A model generated the notes under the pieces. The model saw only the letters and a list, made by a program, of their open reading frames with translations, ran no database searches and was not told the origin of the DNA. A stretch of 64,000 nucleotides of DNA from Ischnura elegans (lineage: Eukaryota > Arthropoda > Insecta > Odonata > Coenagrionidae): NCBI RefSeq assembly GCF_921293095.1, contig NC_060247.1, positions 48,705,111-48,769,110 on the forward strand, given 5' to 3'. Every line of letters starts with the position of its first letter. Position 1 is the first letter of the stretch. Of this stretch, positions 42,101 to 57,100 are shown one piece after another. A program made the position numbers and the translations under genes.

Positions 42101-45100
42101 AAGTACGCACCTAATTGATGACACATCTCGTGGTATCTTCACATTGCGAAAGGAATTAAATGTATAAATTTTCCTCGAGCATTACATCGGGTGAATCGTC
42201 CAGGTTGGACACCCAAGAAGAATTCGTCCAATACTATCAATTGTTTCAAATACATTAAGAGACGCCACTAACAATTTTCGGAATTCTAAAGAATTTAAAA
42301 CGATACAACATGATTTTTCGCAACGTTCGCAGTGCGAACGAATCATAATTCACTATAAGCTGGACGCCAGCGTATGCACCAAATTAATTTTTCACTAATC
42401 CAACGAGTAAGTATAAAACGTTAGTCATGATAGTATGAAATAAAAATCCTAGTTAAATATCCTCTTAAAAGAGCTAAAACTACGAGAAAATGCTTGCAGG
42501 ATGGAGTCCCCGACCAGCGCCAAAATATTGAATTAATATAGTACACACTGACGCGGGCGGAGAAAGCTAAGGTAGCTGGAGGATCATCTTACATAATCGT
42601 TTCATCCAACGGCCACTGATCCTGCTTAACAAATGCCAAAAAGAAAGTTCATAAGCCAAAAGCGGTCTTAGGGCTCCAAAGAGAAATTTTGCGACACGCC
42701 AATGTGTCCCCATCGGCACATCGTTGAGTAGGTACCACTGAATCGCTTAAATTGAATTGAATACAATGACGATACTTCCGAGACTACATCAATGTGCAAA
42801 ATAAAATCCTGTGGTATGGTGCCCATAACATTTATTCATGAACAATTAGGAATCCGGATGTCTTTAAGTATCTAATATCAACTTCCCTCCGTACTTAACA
42901 AGGAACCTCAAAAAATGACTCGAATAATACTCCCGTTTTAAACACAAAATCACAGAACTGTAACACAAGGTTCTCAAATTCGAAGCTTAATTTCATGACT
43001 GGCAATTAATGGTAATAACCATAGCGATAATCATTGGTAGAAGTTCAGCTTCAATTCTAAACTTCCCCGCACATTTACCATGGTTCGCAAGCAAGCGTTC
43101 AACCTTCTAGCACATGATATAACTTTTGATCAGAGACACCGTCCTTTCATAGTTTTATTTAAATAATGACCGAGTCGCAGTGTATCTCAAGTAGGATGAA
43201 TGACGTATGAATGGAAAATCCTCTGCCTCCACCATCTCTCAAAAAAAAATTAATCTGTACTACATCTTACATCTGAGTAACCAGTAATTACATGGCTCAT
43301 ATTAAGAATCATAATTACTCGGTACTTCATTCCGATCCACAATCTCGGTGCCAATTTTCACTGTTCGCCATGAATAATAAGTCATGGGGAAGACAATCGA
43401 AATGACGGGAACCACCGAAAACACATTGCATGAAATATCGTCTCATAAGTGTGCCACAACTTATTTGGTTGGGCGAAGTATAAGCGCACTGAAGGTCATC
43501 GTCGCACTTTGAGCATTAAATCATTTTATTCCTAAAAAGCAACCCATTATCTACGATATTCCCTTCTACGTAAAGTTCCACAGCTGCAAAATTAATCTTT
43601 GAAATGATATTGCCCTTGGAATAACGAAAGACGTTGGTTTGAAGCATTGATGGGAATGAAACTTTAACGAACTTTTATATAACATCCAAAAACCTTGCGG
43701 ACACGAGGAATGATGATCGGTGATAAAGAATAAAAGAATATCACTTCCAATCAAAGAGCTAAATGGATGAAAACGAACAATTTGTCCACAAAAATCAAGA
43801 TTAAAAAGATTTTAATCAATAAAACGTATAAAATTATGTGCTTACTGAAAAAAGCTCTGTGTAGTTGGAAAAACTGCAATAATTTTACTGATATAATACC
43901 ACATCCCGAATACCACATTCGCATGAAATGTGGCAATTTTCGGTACCGTCTCCCCACCGAATTATCCCACTATGGTCGCAATTGATCCCCACGCTATCAT
44001 ATTCAAACACTGAGCAAAAGAGTCGCGCTGCTGATAGTAGCCGCCGTCAAAACAACGTCAGATGATACCGAGAAAATGAATGCCAAGCCCTGAATCATTC
44101 AACAAAGATTCAATCCTTGCGATAGGAACATGAATTATGACCTTACAAGTTTTAAGTTATGACGACTCATGTAGTATATACTGCGGAGAATATAACCAGA
44201 AAAAACACAAATACAGGAACCTACTTCCATATGAAATTATTAGACACTCGAAAATATTACTTAAATGGTGGCGTGTACACGTGTGTTGTTTACTATACCA
44301 CGAATTCAAAATTGGCCCGAAAAACTTACGCTTCCAGAGATATTACAAAAACCTCCTCATTAAACGAGTAATACATGTGATCACTTATCAAATTCTAGAT
44401 AATAGGTCTAATCAAATTTACTACATCCACAATCATAGAAGTGTTCAACAAACAAACATTCCACAGGAGTGAAACCTTATCCACAATAATTTCAACTAGG
44501 AGTCTTCAGAATTTAGAATGATGAAATTAACATATTCATCAATAACATACCCAAAGGTACATTAGATTATAACTTCAAATTATCATAACCCTACCACTTC
44601 GATACATTCCTATCCGGTTTTTTTTCGTATCGAGAGATAATTATGGTTACGATCATGGGCGTACCCAGCGAGGGGTAGCAGGGGGCAGCTGCCCACCCCC
44701 CACCCCCCTAGAAGCAAAAGTAAATTTATTTCAAAACTTAAGTACTTTCATAACTAATAAAAAGTGCTATTAGTATAAAAAATGTTTTTTCGAATAAATA
44801 ATTTTAAAAACTAATAATGCGCTGTTATAATTTCCTTGAAAGTTTGGTTTCCTTGACCTTTTCTGAGTTGCAACTTGAACGACCACGGCTTGCCCCCCTC
44901 TATTTGGTACGCCCTTGGTTGCGGTATTCTTAGTTAGAAACAAAAGAGAGTAAGTTTAACTATCTTTAAACCATAATAACGGCTGTTGAAAAGAATTTTC
45001 ACGATTACGACCACTTGTTGATTATTGATTCATAAAGGCATTAAAAATCACAGAGCATATACAGAGTCTATCAAAATTGGAATGCTAAATAAAAACAAAT

Positions 45101-48100
45101 TTCTCGAAAACTACCATGTAACTTCCAAAACTACATACATCAAATGGAAAAGAGGAAACAGGGTCACAAAGAAAACTGCTGGAGGCATTCATACCATTTT
45201 CCTGCGAGGCACTTTCATAATCCGAAGTTATTTTTGTAACATCCACAGTTTTCTTCACGATTCTTGATCACGAGCTGATTTGGAAAGGCATTAAAAAACG
45301 CAATAAATCTCACCAAAAGCACCGCAGCAAGCAGAACTGCTAATAACTGGTCAAACCGGCTACAGATAAATCGTCGACGACAAGGGATATGAAAACCAAC
45401 ATACGAAAAGAGAAAAACATACATTTTTATCACTTCCCCTTTTAGTCCGTACCTCACTCTTTCCACCATACATTATCTTGTATCTTTTCACCATCTTAGT
45501 CACACATAACCTTAATTTTTCGGAGGTAATAATTTGATATACTCCATATATATATTACCAATCTTATTTCATAATTAATATTTTACCGTAACCCCGAAAC
45601 TTTCCACAACCAAGCACCACAGTCACCCTCCCTTGACCTCTTCCCTACATATACCGTTCATAAATCGATCCTCTGGAAATATATTGACGAGCTAAGCTCT
45701 TACATACTTTACATCTTCTCATCCATAACTCCGTTTCATATCTTCTACTCTGCGTATTTTCCGAGTATGTATTTGATACGAATTCAATCCAAAGTGCAAA
45801 TTTATTAATAACTTTCTTTCAAAAAAAATTAATACAGGTATTCATTGCAACAGTACTGGACTTTTGCTTCACCATGAAAATCTCATCGTTCCACCAATTC
45901 ATGCCAAAATCAGTTGATTACATTGATACAGGTATCTACGGGGGGGGGGCTGTAGCTAAGAGGGCTGTAGCCCCTCCCCCTTACGAGGGTTACCACCTGG
46001 CACAAAAGTGTTTCGTTATATTTTCCTAAATATTTACCTTCTTTAACGAAATGAAATACAAATTAGCTCTAACCTTAGGACCTATTATACGTGCTTTTGG
46101 TACATCACAATCCAGAGGTAGTTCCAAAGAGGGGCTTAGGTATTCAATTTAGACTAGATAGAATCGTAATCTTAGCCCCCCTTTGTCCCTATCCTGGATC
46201 TGCCACTGAAGGTATTATTTTGGTCGAAAGGAAAAATAAAAAAAATTACTAAAATTCCATTTCTCATTTCCTGATACTGGTGGTGCCAATTCAAAGTACC
46301 TACAATAAGTGAGGGGACTTCATAGAGGAGGCCCAATTCCATCCCATAGAAGGCGAATTCCTGTAGTCATTTCGGTCGTATTTTCATCGGTTTTCAAAAA
46401 TGTCCGCGGCGCAGTGATTAGTGCAATGCGATCCACTTTTTTCCAATATTTTGTTGTGATCTCCAATATATGTAAGCAAATGCGGGGAATATCATAGAGA
46501 AGTAATGAATTGGATAGATCACTTTATCATGTGAATGAATTTCGATTGACACCCCTAATTCGGTTATATCTTATTTCCCCTTGAAACCCGAATCACGAGA
46601 GACGACTTTGGCAAACGCCAAACCCAAATGCGCGGTGGGTGGAAACACATTTAGAGGCCGACTTGAGGATCTGGCCTCTTTCATAATACTCGTGATTATA
46701 AAGCTGGTTATTGCAGGGAATGTAGAAGGCTCACACAATTTTCAGACGAATTAGCGCAAATGGTTCGTCATTTGGCATTTACAAGAAAACCAGGTAAAAC
46801 ATCTTTGAACTAAGTTTTTTCCTATCGCGTGTGATTATCTCAAGACAGCGAGATAATGCAAGAGTCAGAGTGTGGAAAAGCTGCACTGGGAGCTGATTAG
46901 AAAGGGAAAATTCATAAGCTGTGAGTAAAGTACCGAATACCTTTCCGTCACGCACATGACGACGAAAGTTGGAAACAAACATTCCGTTCCCCAAGACCAC
47001 CAATAAATGTCATGGAGGAACTAAAAAACCTAGTGGTGACTACAAGACAATTATAAATGATGCATAAAGTATACTGTCTATCTTAACTCTTTCACCATTC
47101 ATTATCCACGAGAACTCAGGTGATTAAATTTTATGCAGTTTCAATAAAAATACAAGTTGACTTGGAGCGCAAGAATCCAAAAAATCAGTAGGAAGAAAAC
47201 TAAAACACACCGAGGCAGTGGTATTAACCCTTTGCGCTGAAAAGACGAGTCTAGCTCGTCACGAACGTCCGACGCCCAATGGCGCAGTACGAGTGTAGCT
47301 AGTCATCGGATTTTCATAATTTTACCACTATTTATGGGAACAAAATATTTATTTTGAAATTTTAACTATGTTAAAACATCCATTATGTAGGGGAGAGTGC
47401 TTTACCACGGAACACTTTTTCAATTTTTTTTATATGAAGCGTAATGCATTTACTGAAGATTCAATCTAATATTAACAATTCATTCCATCAGGATTACTTA
47501 ACATAAGTTTTAAGGTTTTGACTTGTACCTTTACTATTAATTGATCTAATAAAAACTTCTAATTTTTTTTAATTGTTCCTAGGCACATCATGTTCATGTA
47601 CCTAGGAACACTACCTATTGTACCTAGGAACACAATTTAGATTGGTGGAAACAGTAATTAAACACATGAAAATGGAAATAATACGATTTTTTTATTGAAT
47701 TTGAATGTATATTAAAGTGTTACGAGTAGAAAATTAATGAAGCTTTGGTAAAAACTGAATTTTAAAATATAACTCCTTCAACTAAAAATAAACATAAGTT
47801 AAACCCTCCTAAATTAAGACCATTCTCTATAATCCAATTGTGCAATGAATGTAACGCAAAAAAAGTATATTTTAGAATATTAGACCATAAATTACGGCTG
47901 ACTACAAAAATCACAAGCAAAGGAACATGCTCCTAGGTACATCATGGGCTTGTGTTCCCTACCAAATAAGTAGCTAATACTAATCACCATTACATGTCGA
48001 TTTCACCGGAGCTACGTTAACCACTGTTGGAGTGATCGATTTTTGGCGAAATACTTCGAAATATAACTAAAAATATTTACTTATCAGCAACAAAAACTTC

Positions 48101-51100
48101 AAACTAGCGTCTTCTTTGTAAGCATAACCTAACTGGACTCAAATTCACATATGCTACACTCTAGCGAATCTTTCACAAAATAGCTTACTTAAAGTCGTCA
48201 GCCGTCAGGTAGCAGAACTTGCCGGTAATTTCAAATTTCCTAGGCATACTATGTCCTAGGTACACCACCCTCCCCTACACAAAGAAATAATATTTCATGG
48301 AATACGACGCATTGTAAGGAATATAATTATTTCATACGCGTAGCGATAGCTTTGATCTCGATGCTTAATAATCACTCTCTATTTCACTGTTCTACGTTGA
48401 TGACAAACAACAATATATCATTTTATTACCTACGATTCTATTTAAAAAGAACCACATAAAAATTAAATTACAGAATAGGAGCACGAATTCAGAATATAAA
48501 TTGAATTAGATAGGGTTTAGGCCCAGTTTCACCTCATAGATGGGCTTATGGCAATTTCCAGCGTACATTCCAACAGCGATACACCACTATCAATTTCTAA
48601 AAAGTGCAAAGCTGACACAGTTTTTCACTCCCGAACATATAGAACATTGATTGCTCTCGTGTTTTTTTTTTCGAGGAAATGTCTAAATTCATTCAACAAC
48701 GGCCACGATGTATCTTCGTCCCAATATTCCCGAAACCTTATTGTCTTCGACTTCTTTGGGAATGCTGCTACACAATAAAAATGAGCACTATAATCCAGAT
48801 TAAATTCTACGTACTGTATTTAGATTCGAATACTTCCATTTTCACAAAGGCTGTGAGCCCATTCTAAGAGATTTATCACGTCACCAACGATTGCGGGCAG
48901 TAAACGGATTATCTCACTTCCTTCTCATGCCTAGAAAATACCATAAACAATTTTACAGCATTACTTTACCGTGCGCGACTTCTAGCGAGCCTATTCTCAT
49001 GAGTTCCTGCGGTCAACAAATTAGAGCAATGAAAGAAGCATCGGGGAAAGTTTCGAGTAAATAACTTTTTGTGCAAATAAATCATGGAAAGAAAGTTTGA
49101 TATTACTTATATTAGTAAAATAAAGGGCGATGAATTTCCAATAATAAAATAATCTAAAAGCTATATTTAAATATGCCACGAATTACAATTGAAATCCAAA
49201 TTTGGATGCTATGAATTTTAGAATCGGGTGGAAACAACGGAAAATTCATATGGTGAAAGAAGCAAATGATGACGATGAGGAATATACACGTCACGAAGTA
49301 GCTTGTAGAAGAGCAGTGGCGCCGACTCCATGGGGCCTGAGGGGGCTCGAGCCCCCTCAAAGATTCGTTTGGGGGGGCGGAGCCCCTTCAATAATTCAAG
49401 AAGATAATAAAGTAATATTATGCTTTGTGAAATCACAAAAATATATTGGTAATTTTTATTTCCCATGATTGACGATGGTTACCTTTTAAAATAAATTCAA
49501 CAATGTGTTACAACAAATAATTATAAGGTTAAGCAGGTTAATTGAAAACAAATTTTGTGAATCATGATAGTGTTTCGGTGCTGCAACACACTTTAAATCT
49601 GACCTCTTCCCTGGGCAAGACCTCCGATATAGGCCCCCCCAATATTTTTTATAAGTCGGCGCCCCTGTAGAAGAGTAACTAAAAAAGGGAATACTGATCA
49701 AAACAATAGGGTGAGCATTTTTGCCAAGGCAACGAGGGAAACCTAATAAAAAGGATGAATCTTTTTTCACAAGAACCACGACAAAAATTATATCCTATAA
49801 TAAAATTGCACCTGTATTAGTTTCTTGGCATCTCTTTTCGATATTCAGAGATTCGTATCCAAACTCGAGTCTATGACTTTTATGATCCGGCCGCAGAAAT
49901 ATTTACACAACTTTTTTGTTTTGATTCCGAACAGCGTATACCATATCTACATCAATTTGGAGTAACCAACTACCAATCCCATTTTCTCTCCTCGATTATG
50001 CGTAAGAGGTGACTCAAAATGAGAAGCCGCAATTTCAGTATTTCCACGAATTATTTTATGTTCCCGGGAAGAACTAAATCAATATATAAGGAGGAGAAAA
50101 TCCTTTTCGATAAAAATAATAAAAATAGCGTAAAGAGTTGAGAAATGTACCGCTAACGGAAGCGACCGAAATGTCATGGGCAAAGTAAGTAACCCAGTGC
50201 GACATATTACTTTTTAAATATAGATCCGAACGCGGTTCAACAAGGTCAACGCATAATTAGAGGGCCTTTATCGCTGAGACACAAGGTCAGCTGTCGCATG
50301 GATTGATATGAAATATCTACGCGGACTAAAACAACGTAGGCTCAGAATGAAAGACAGAGGAAACTGGGTTTCACACGGCGATTCCAAGGTACAAAGTTAG
50401 ATGACAGAGAGGGCAAGAAGTATCGTGAGCCGGACACAGATTAAACTAACTAAAGTGCGGCTTCAAAGTCTTATCACTAACTGTAAGACAGGGAAGTGGA
50501 AGGTCATAGCAGGGGATATTTTCACGTTAATATATCATTTCCATCATCGTTTTCCACTATCAAAATTAGGTAGAAACTACAATAAAATAAATATAAATAG
50601 CAATATAAAAGGATTCTAAAGGCCATTCACCAACATACCTCAAGGACGGATAAAATACGAGGTTCCTACATTATCCGTGCCTTTCCACCATATAGTATAG
50701 CGCATAGGACTGATCCGGGGATAATTGAGGATCAAAATTAGATGGACCACGAAATGACGCAGTATACGGGTCGATATGTAGCATGCTACGGATTAGTAAT
50801 ACCTGAAAACACGCAAGAAATACGGCAAGGCGAGAGAAAAAAATTATGAAAACAATATCATTCCTTAGCTTCGGTACGACTGTTCAAAGTGCTGCTTAAT
50901 ACGTCGATCATATGTTGAATTACTGCAGATCGATATTTATTGATGCATCGGAAAGGATTTTTCTGGGAGTATTCGATGACATGATTGAAGCCGAGACCGA
51001 GCGCCCGAGAAAGCATTCCACAAAAGGCCGAAATTAAACAGAGTTCAAAGTTTTTCCTCACCTAACATATGGCAGCGTCATAAAAAAAGATCGGTGGAGG

Positions 51101-54100
51101 AAATCAGTCGAAACGTCTTGTCTTCAACAATTTTGTTTGACCAAGGGAATACAGCACTAAAAACATAAGTAACAACGGGGACAACAAAATCCAAACTGTA
51201 ATAATAATAATAACAACAAGACATGCCAAAAACTGATATGGGAATAAAAAAATCGCTAAGAAAGATCGACTACTGTTACCAAAAACCTGCCATGAAGGAA
51301 AACGTGATACCTTCAAGGTAAACGTGGAATAAATGAGACCCCTAAGCGATTGTCACTGCCATCATCGAAGAAAGGAATAGTGGAAAAAGCAAGATGCAGG
51401 CCGAGATTTAACTAAGAGTGAGCATAGAAAATTCATGTGATATCAAGGCAAAATATGTTGTGAACGAACGAAGAACGCAAACATATTTGGCGAAATTCAA
51501 GATAGGAAGGATTCCGAACGTCGTGATAGCGTGAGAACTGAGAACGAAAAAGAAGGGTATTGCACCCGAATATACGCATCACTGCCTTCAAGGCCGACCG
51601 AGGTGATCGCCAATGATACAAAGATGACCCAAAAAGCAAACCGATGACCCAATGAAGACCAAAATCAACAACATGAAACCCACGGAAAACCTCAAACTGC
51701 TGACGCTAGGCGCGCCATACTGAGCAGGGCAACGATACTTCGCATTCAATATCGATTCGGGAAAGTTGGCCATCTTGACATTCAGAATTTCAGCTCCCCT
51801 AAAATCTTTACGACGCACGACCTTCAAGTATGACCCGAGCCCCCATCGGCTCCCGTAAAACTGTTACGAAGACGATCCAACCAATAACTACCGGCGAAGA
51901 CAAACAGCAACACTATAAATCAAGCGTAAAAGATACTATAAAAAATTATCCTATCCTTTCGCCTGAATTGACACGAAAGTTAGCTTAGCCGTCCTTTTGC
52001 GACACGAAATACACTAACGTGAGCGTCGGAAAGAGATAAGGAAAATGGAGGAATGAAGGAAAAATTATTTTAATGCTTTCACAACGGGCTGAACGGAAAT
52101 TTCACCACTCTCAGCTGATTTATATTGCGCCCACAGATACCGGTGACTCACTAGTTTCGTATACCCCGTCCACGGGACTCCTCATTTGCAATACAGAACC
52201 AACGAATACTAAAATAGAAAGTAAATAAAACGTGAAAATGGAAAGTTAACGAAAAAAGCAACTTGGAACAAACATTTTACGCAACACATACAGAATTTCA
52301 ATACTCCTTTGGGTCTATTTTGGGTGAGCAGCTCTTTCTGGATACGAGAAAAAAGTAAAAAATACTAGTGTCGACTGTCCACCTTCCGATAAGTTCTCAA
52401 GTAGTTCAACTGAATAGCTAGAAAACCCACACTTGTAAGGGATATTTACCCGAGCACTTGGCCGATAACGTATGCTGTACTACTTACATAGCGATAACTG
52501 CAAGTGAGTTGGGAAGGTACACACTCAAGACGACGTCTCAATGCTAACAAATAATAAATGCATCTCTCACCACATCTTTCCACGCTATTGCGAACAAGTA
52601 TAATTCATTCAAAAAATTAGTAACGAATGTAAAACAAGATGCTGACAATCAAGGATTGTGAAACGCTGTTATATTACACAGCAAAAGATCGCAAACTCGA
52701 TTTCATAAAAAATACATCACAAGGTCAGCAACTTTCGTCAACAAGTCATTTTATCTACACCGAAGACAGAGTTCGCTTGTCAAAGATTGTCGAACCGTAA
52801 ACCAATCACATAACTTTTCTTTTTAAACTGCACATGTAATAGTATCGTTATCAGGACAGGGTTCATTGGCAGTGTACACATACTTACCACAAAAAAGTTA
52901 GCGATGCTCTAACAATTCTAAAATAAAACTTAATAAGGTAAAAAGAATTTTAAGCAACTTATAGGGGAATGGTAAACCTAAGCTTCACGAGAAGAATGGA
53001 CGACGGTCAAACCGCAAAACGAGCGTCAGACAAATTTATCTGTTACCTGCGAATGGAATACATATAACGATGGGGTCGTTCACTCAGACCCGAAATCGCA
53101 ATAGAAAATGTGAGCATTTCGACAAGTTTACCTAAAGTTTAGACTTTTTTAGAGGGGTATTATTCAATGACTTTTAGTCGTATCTCGTCCCGTTCACCCC
53201 AACCTATTGCATGAAATAGTCAGTCAGTGGTCCGAAGTGGGTTTTATAGTACACTGGTTAGGTAGATAAATGGGAAAAGAAAAATGGAGTCGTCTTCCTT
53301 CAACTATTTTGTCATAACTTTCAAATGAAAATATGGGAAAGTTTCTGCCCACTTTTCATGAGTTACTGACTTCATTCGAGTTTTGTCTCATTAACTCGTT
53401 CAGACAGACACAATCCTTGACAGAAAGAATCAATTACGAGAGTGTTTATGACAAGTAACCGCGTAAGACGACGAGCGCGGCCAAGAAGTAGCGGAGAAGC
53501 GGAAAACCCCACGGCAAGAGTCAGTGACGCCATGAATTTATAAGCGAAAGGGGTAAGCCTGTCGATAATTCACCACGAATAGCTCTTGAAGTAGGACCGA
53601 AAAACGGAAAAATATAGGTCTATTTTATTGAACTATCGAAACTGATAAAAATAAAAACAATTGTGAACATTCCATCATTCTAACATGAAAATAATTCGTA
53701 AATATTCTTCAGCAGTCTAAAATTTACAAATAAGCAAATAAATACAAGAAGGCATTCCAATTAATTGATGAGAAAAAGTTGTCGGAATAGGAGATGAGTT
53801 TGATACCCCAAAATTATGAGTAGCGTCGCCGAACGCAAGTCGGCAGAGAGAGATTTTTTTGTCTTAAATGATTCGAAGGATATATCTGCAACCGTTATCA
53901 AGGAAATGATTACACGTTATCCATATTTTACTGCATATCAATAGCCCCTGCGGAGATCATCAAATGTCATTCAATAATGTTTAAGGATGTCTAATATTTT
54001 CATTATAAGCATGGAGAAGGAGTGAAAAATGAATGAAGTTCGTAATTTAACGGTATTTTCTCCTTTGCATGGAACTGTGATCATACACATTTAAAATTCA

Positions 54101-57100
54101 ATAATCAGGAGAAGAAATTGTATGCACTCTATATGCTTCAAAGCCGGATGAAAATCGAAGAAAAACATAGGGTAAAATTACAGACTTATGGGAAAATTTT
54201 GAACTCATACAGCTACTTCCTCGACGGCAATGTTTAAGTATCCGAAAAAAAACCTTATAAGGGATTTTGTATTCCTATAACGACGCTCTGATAAAATGGG
54301 TAGTTTCGCTAGCCAAGAGAAACTGATTCACGAAATCTCATATTTTCGAGACAGCTTGGGCCCCAGTAAAGAGCAAACTTACTTTTGAAAAATAGGGTTT
54401 CTGGACGATAATTAGAGGCAAAATAAAATCTTTTCTACATCAGAGCAATATCGGCAACATCTATTAGGGTGGAACTCTAACAAAACTTGTGGAAATGGGG
54501 AATGATGCGTGATGCTATATAGAAAATAGCATGTTGAAGATGGTCGATACGTATTAAATATCATGTGAAAATTTGACAGTTTATTTAAACGAAGACAAGG
54601 ATAGACGAGTCCATTGGAGCATCGGCTGAAAAGATAACATGCAATGCATTATCACGTCAAGAATCTTGACGATGCATCTATTTCTGCCTGAGGGCAAAAG
54701 AGGGTTGACTCCGCCGAAGGGAACCTTAGTAAAAATATGGAACCCGAGACACAAAAAAAGAAGACTGGAGGCGCTGCACAGTTTCAGATCGAGGAGTAAA
54801 ATGATACTGCGGGAGCAACGAACTGCACGAGGAGCGCAACCATAAACATAAACACACCTAAGCATTCTGATGGACGGGCACTTAAGAAAACTGAAACTTG
54901 ATACTGATTCAAGCAAGAAAGACAATCCCCACACACAAATCATCGCGACGTTGTCCCGAGGAGTTAAGGAGTTAGGGGCTGAATGAGATATTAAAAGATG
55001 ACACTATTGCGGCAAAGGGGTACCATTGGGCAGGTGTAATAAAGCAATGCAAACTAAAAGAGGGCAAGAGAGTTTAAATATAGACATGAAATTAGAGAAT
55101 TGAGCCCTCGGACTTCCTACTCCCATTTATATTTAAATGACTCCTTAAAATACTCACGACTCATTAATTACCAACACTTAAGTTTCCACCCCTAAGGAAT
55201 TGGGGACAAGAAAAAAATCTCCAGAGGCGAATCAACGTTTTATTCGCGTTGAATATCTTTCCAAGTAATCAAACCCCCAATATAAGTTAAGAGTGAGGTA
55301 TGTACGAGGAAAACCGAACATCTTTCACAATGGACGGGTTAACAAAATTGAACACGCTAGCGACACACTTTCTTCACGGAATTCACGTTTTATTCATTCA
55401 GCAGTCTGACAGCAGAATAAGAGCGCAATCAAAGATGTGAACGATTCATAACGATGATAGTTTTTCCAAGCATTGAGCACGGACCACGTGGGGGTGAAAA
55501 GTATTCTCTTAAGCACAATTCAATATAGAAGAAAATAAAAGATACGGCACAGCCAAAAAAGTAAAAGCGAAAATCTTCGTCGCTAAAGAGACATCTATCA
55601 CCTAAGGCAATTTTCTGAAAAGGCTCCTAAAATAAAAACTTCTAAGGAAGATAATTAGAACTTCATGGCGAAATAGCAGCATCACGGAGGGCATGAAAAA
55701 CAGCAGAGAATTTTACGAGGATGCAATAAAAATATTCTTAGGCGATGGTAACCAACAGCTTAGTTCCTTGGTAACAATGCTATAAAATGTTCACTTCTTC
55801 GTCGAAATGGGAAGCAATTCGGGAGAGGAGAAACTGTTTTCACCACATCCAGTCCATAAATTAAAACGTATTTATTGCGGCGAATTCTCCAACGAAGAGG
55901 TGCACAAATGCAGTGATGCATTATGTGTACCAATTTTAATTTATAACCAAGGGTGACATTCGCCGTGAAGTAAATCATTTGGCTTATCTGGAATGGCAAA
56001 CTTCATCATAGGTGTACTTAACTTTGCACCCGTGCGCGTGGCTGAGTGCAATGTCACTTGTTCTCACACACAAGTGACATAGCACTTGTCACAAGCAGTA
56101 CTTCTAAAATTTTAACAGCAACCATATAGTGGCATTAAATTTTAAGGCGTTTGTATTACTATAAGCACTTGTGGGTACCTCCTCAAGTCCAGTTTTTCAT
56201 TAAGTTTTAAGGGATATAAGACATGAACAACAGCACACAATTAAGAAATGAATAAAGGGTGAAAAAAGATGATGAATGAAATAAGTTTAACATCCATTAT
56301 AGGTGAAAATTTTTAAATTCTTTGATGAAAAGGCTGAACTAAAACCGCCAAAAACTATCTGGATGATAAGAATGCACGAGATTCACCAAGAGAATCATAA
56401 ATTAATGCATGGTGCTATAAACCAACTTCTTATCCACGCTTCTTCTCCCCTCTTTTTTAATGGCCGTTCCTCAAGGAATGCAGTTATGAGCAACTCTGAA
56501 CGCGGTTGTTAGAGACAAAAGAAGATACCGCACACACACTACGTAGAAAGAATATAAAACTTAATCAACGAGTGCAAGACGTCTCGCATTGCCGAGGGAG
56601 GAGCTCATCTGACGTAACCACACAATGAAGGTCACAAGGAGCAGAAAATTAATGATAAGGAACCTAAGGGTCAAGGCAAGTTCAAACGGAGGCCAAAGCA
56701 CAGATGTGACGCATGTTCACCCATCTCCAATACCCTGTTTTCTTCAGCCAGTGACACATGCGACCTGCCTCACGACATTCTGTTCTTCCCCACGGGGGAA
56801 AAACGAGTTGATACAAGCAACCTGAGAGGAATTGTTTTCATATCGATTCGCCTCCATTCCAACCCATATTAGGTCGATTATGGCCATTATACCCTGAATA
56901 TCCCTAGCGACTTATGACATTCTGCCTGTATACAGGGGAAAAGGGGTGAAACCAACTAACAGCACCTACCTCCAAAATTCGCGAGTACACAAGAGGGTTT
57001 CCATTCATGTTAACTTTTGCACAAATACAGAGATGCACAATGTGTACGAATTTCAATTTATACCCAGGGGTGACATTCACCGTGAAATAAATCATTTGGC

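Noticed and set aside
44137..44472. 111-residue plus-strand frame
   Set aside because: No recognisable domain and no flanking exon signals; length is possible by chance in 25 kb of intron.
54581..54943. 120-residue hydrophobic minus-strand frame
   Set aside because: Rich in Leu, Ser and Phe as expected from the composition; no splice context, family motif or conserved pattern.
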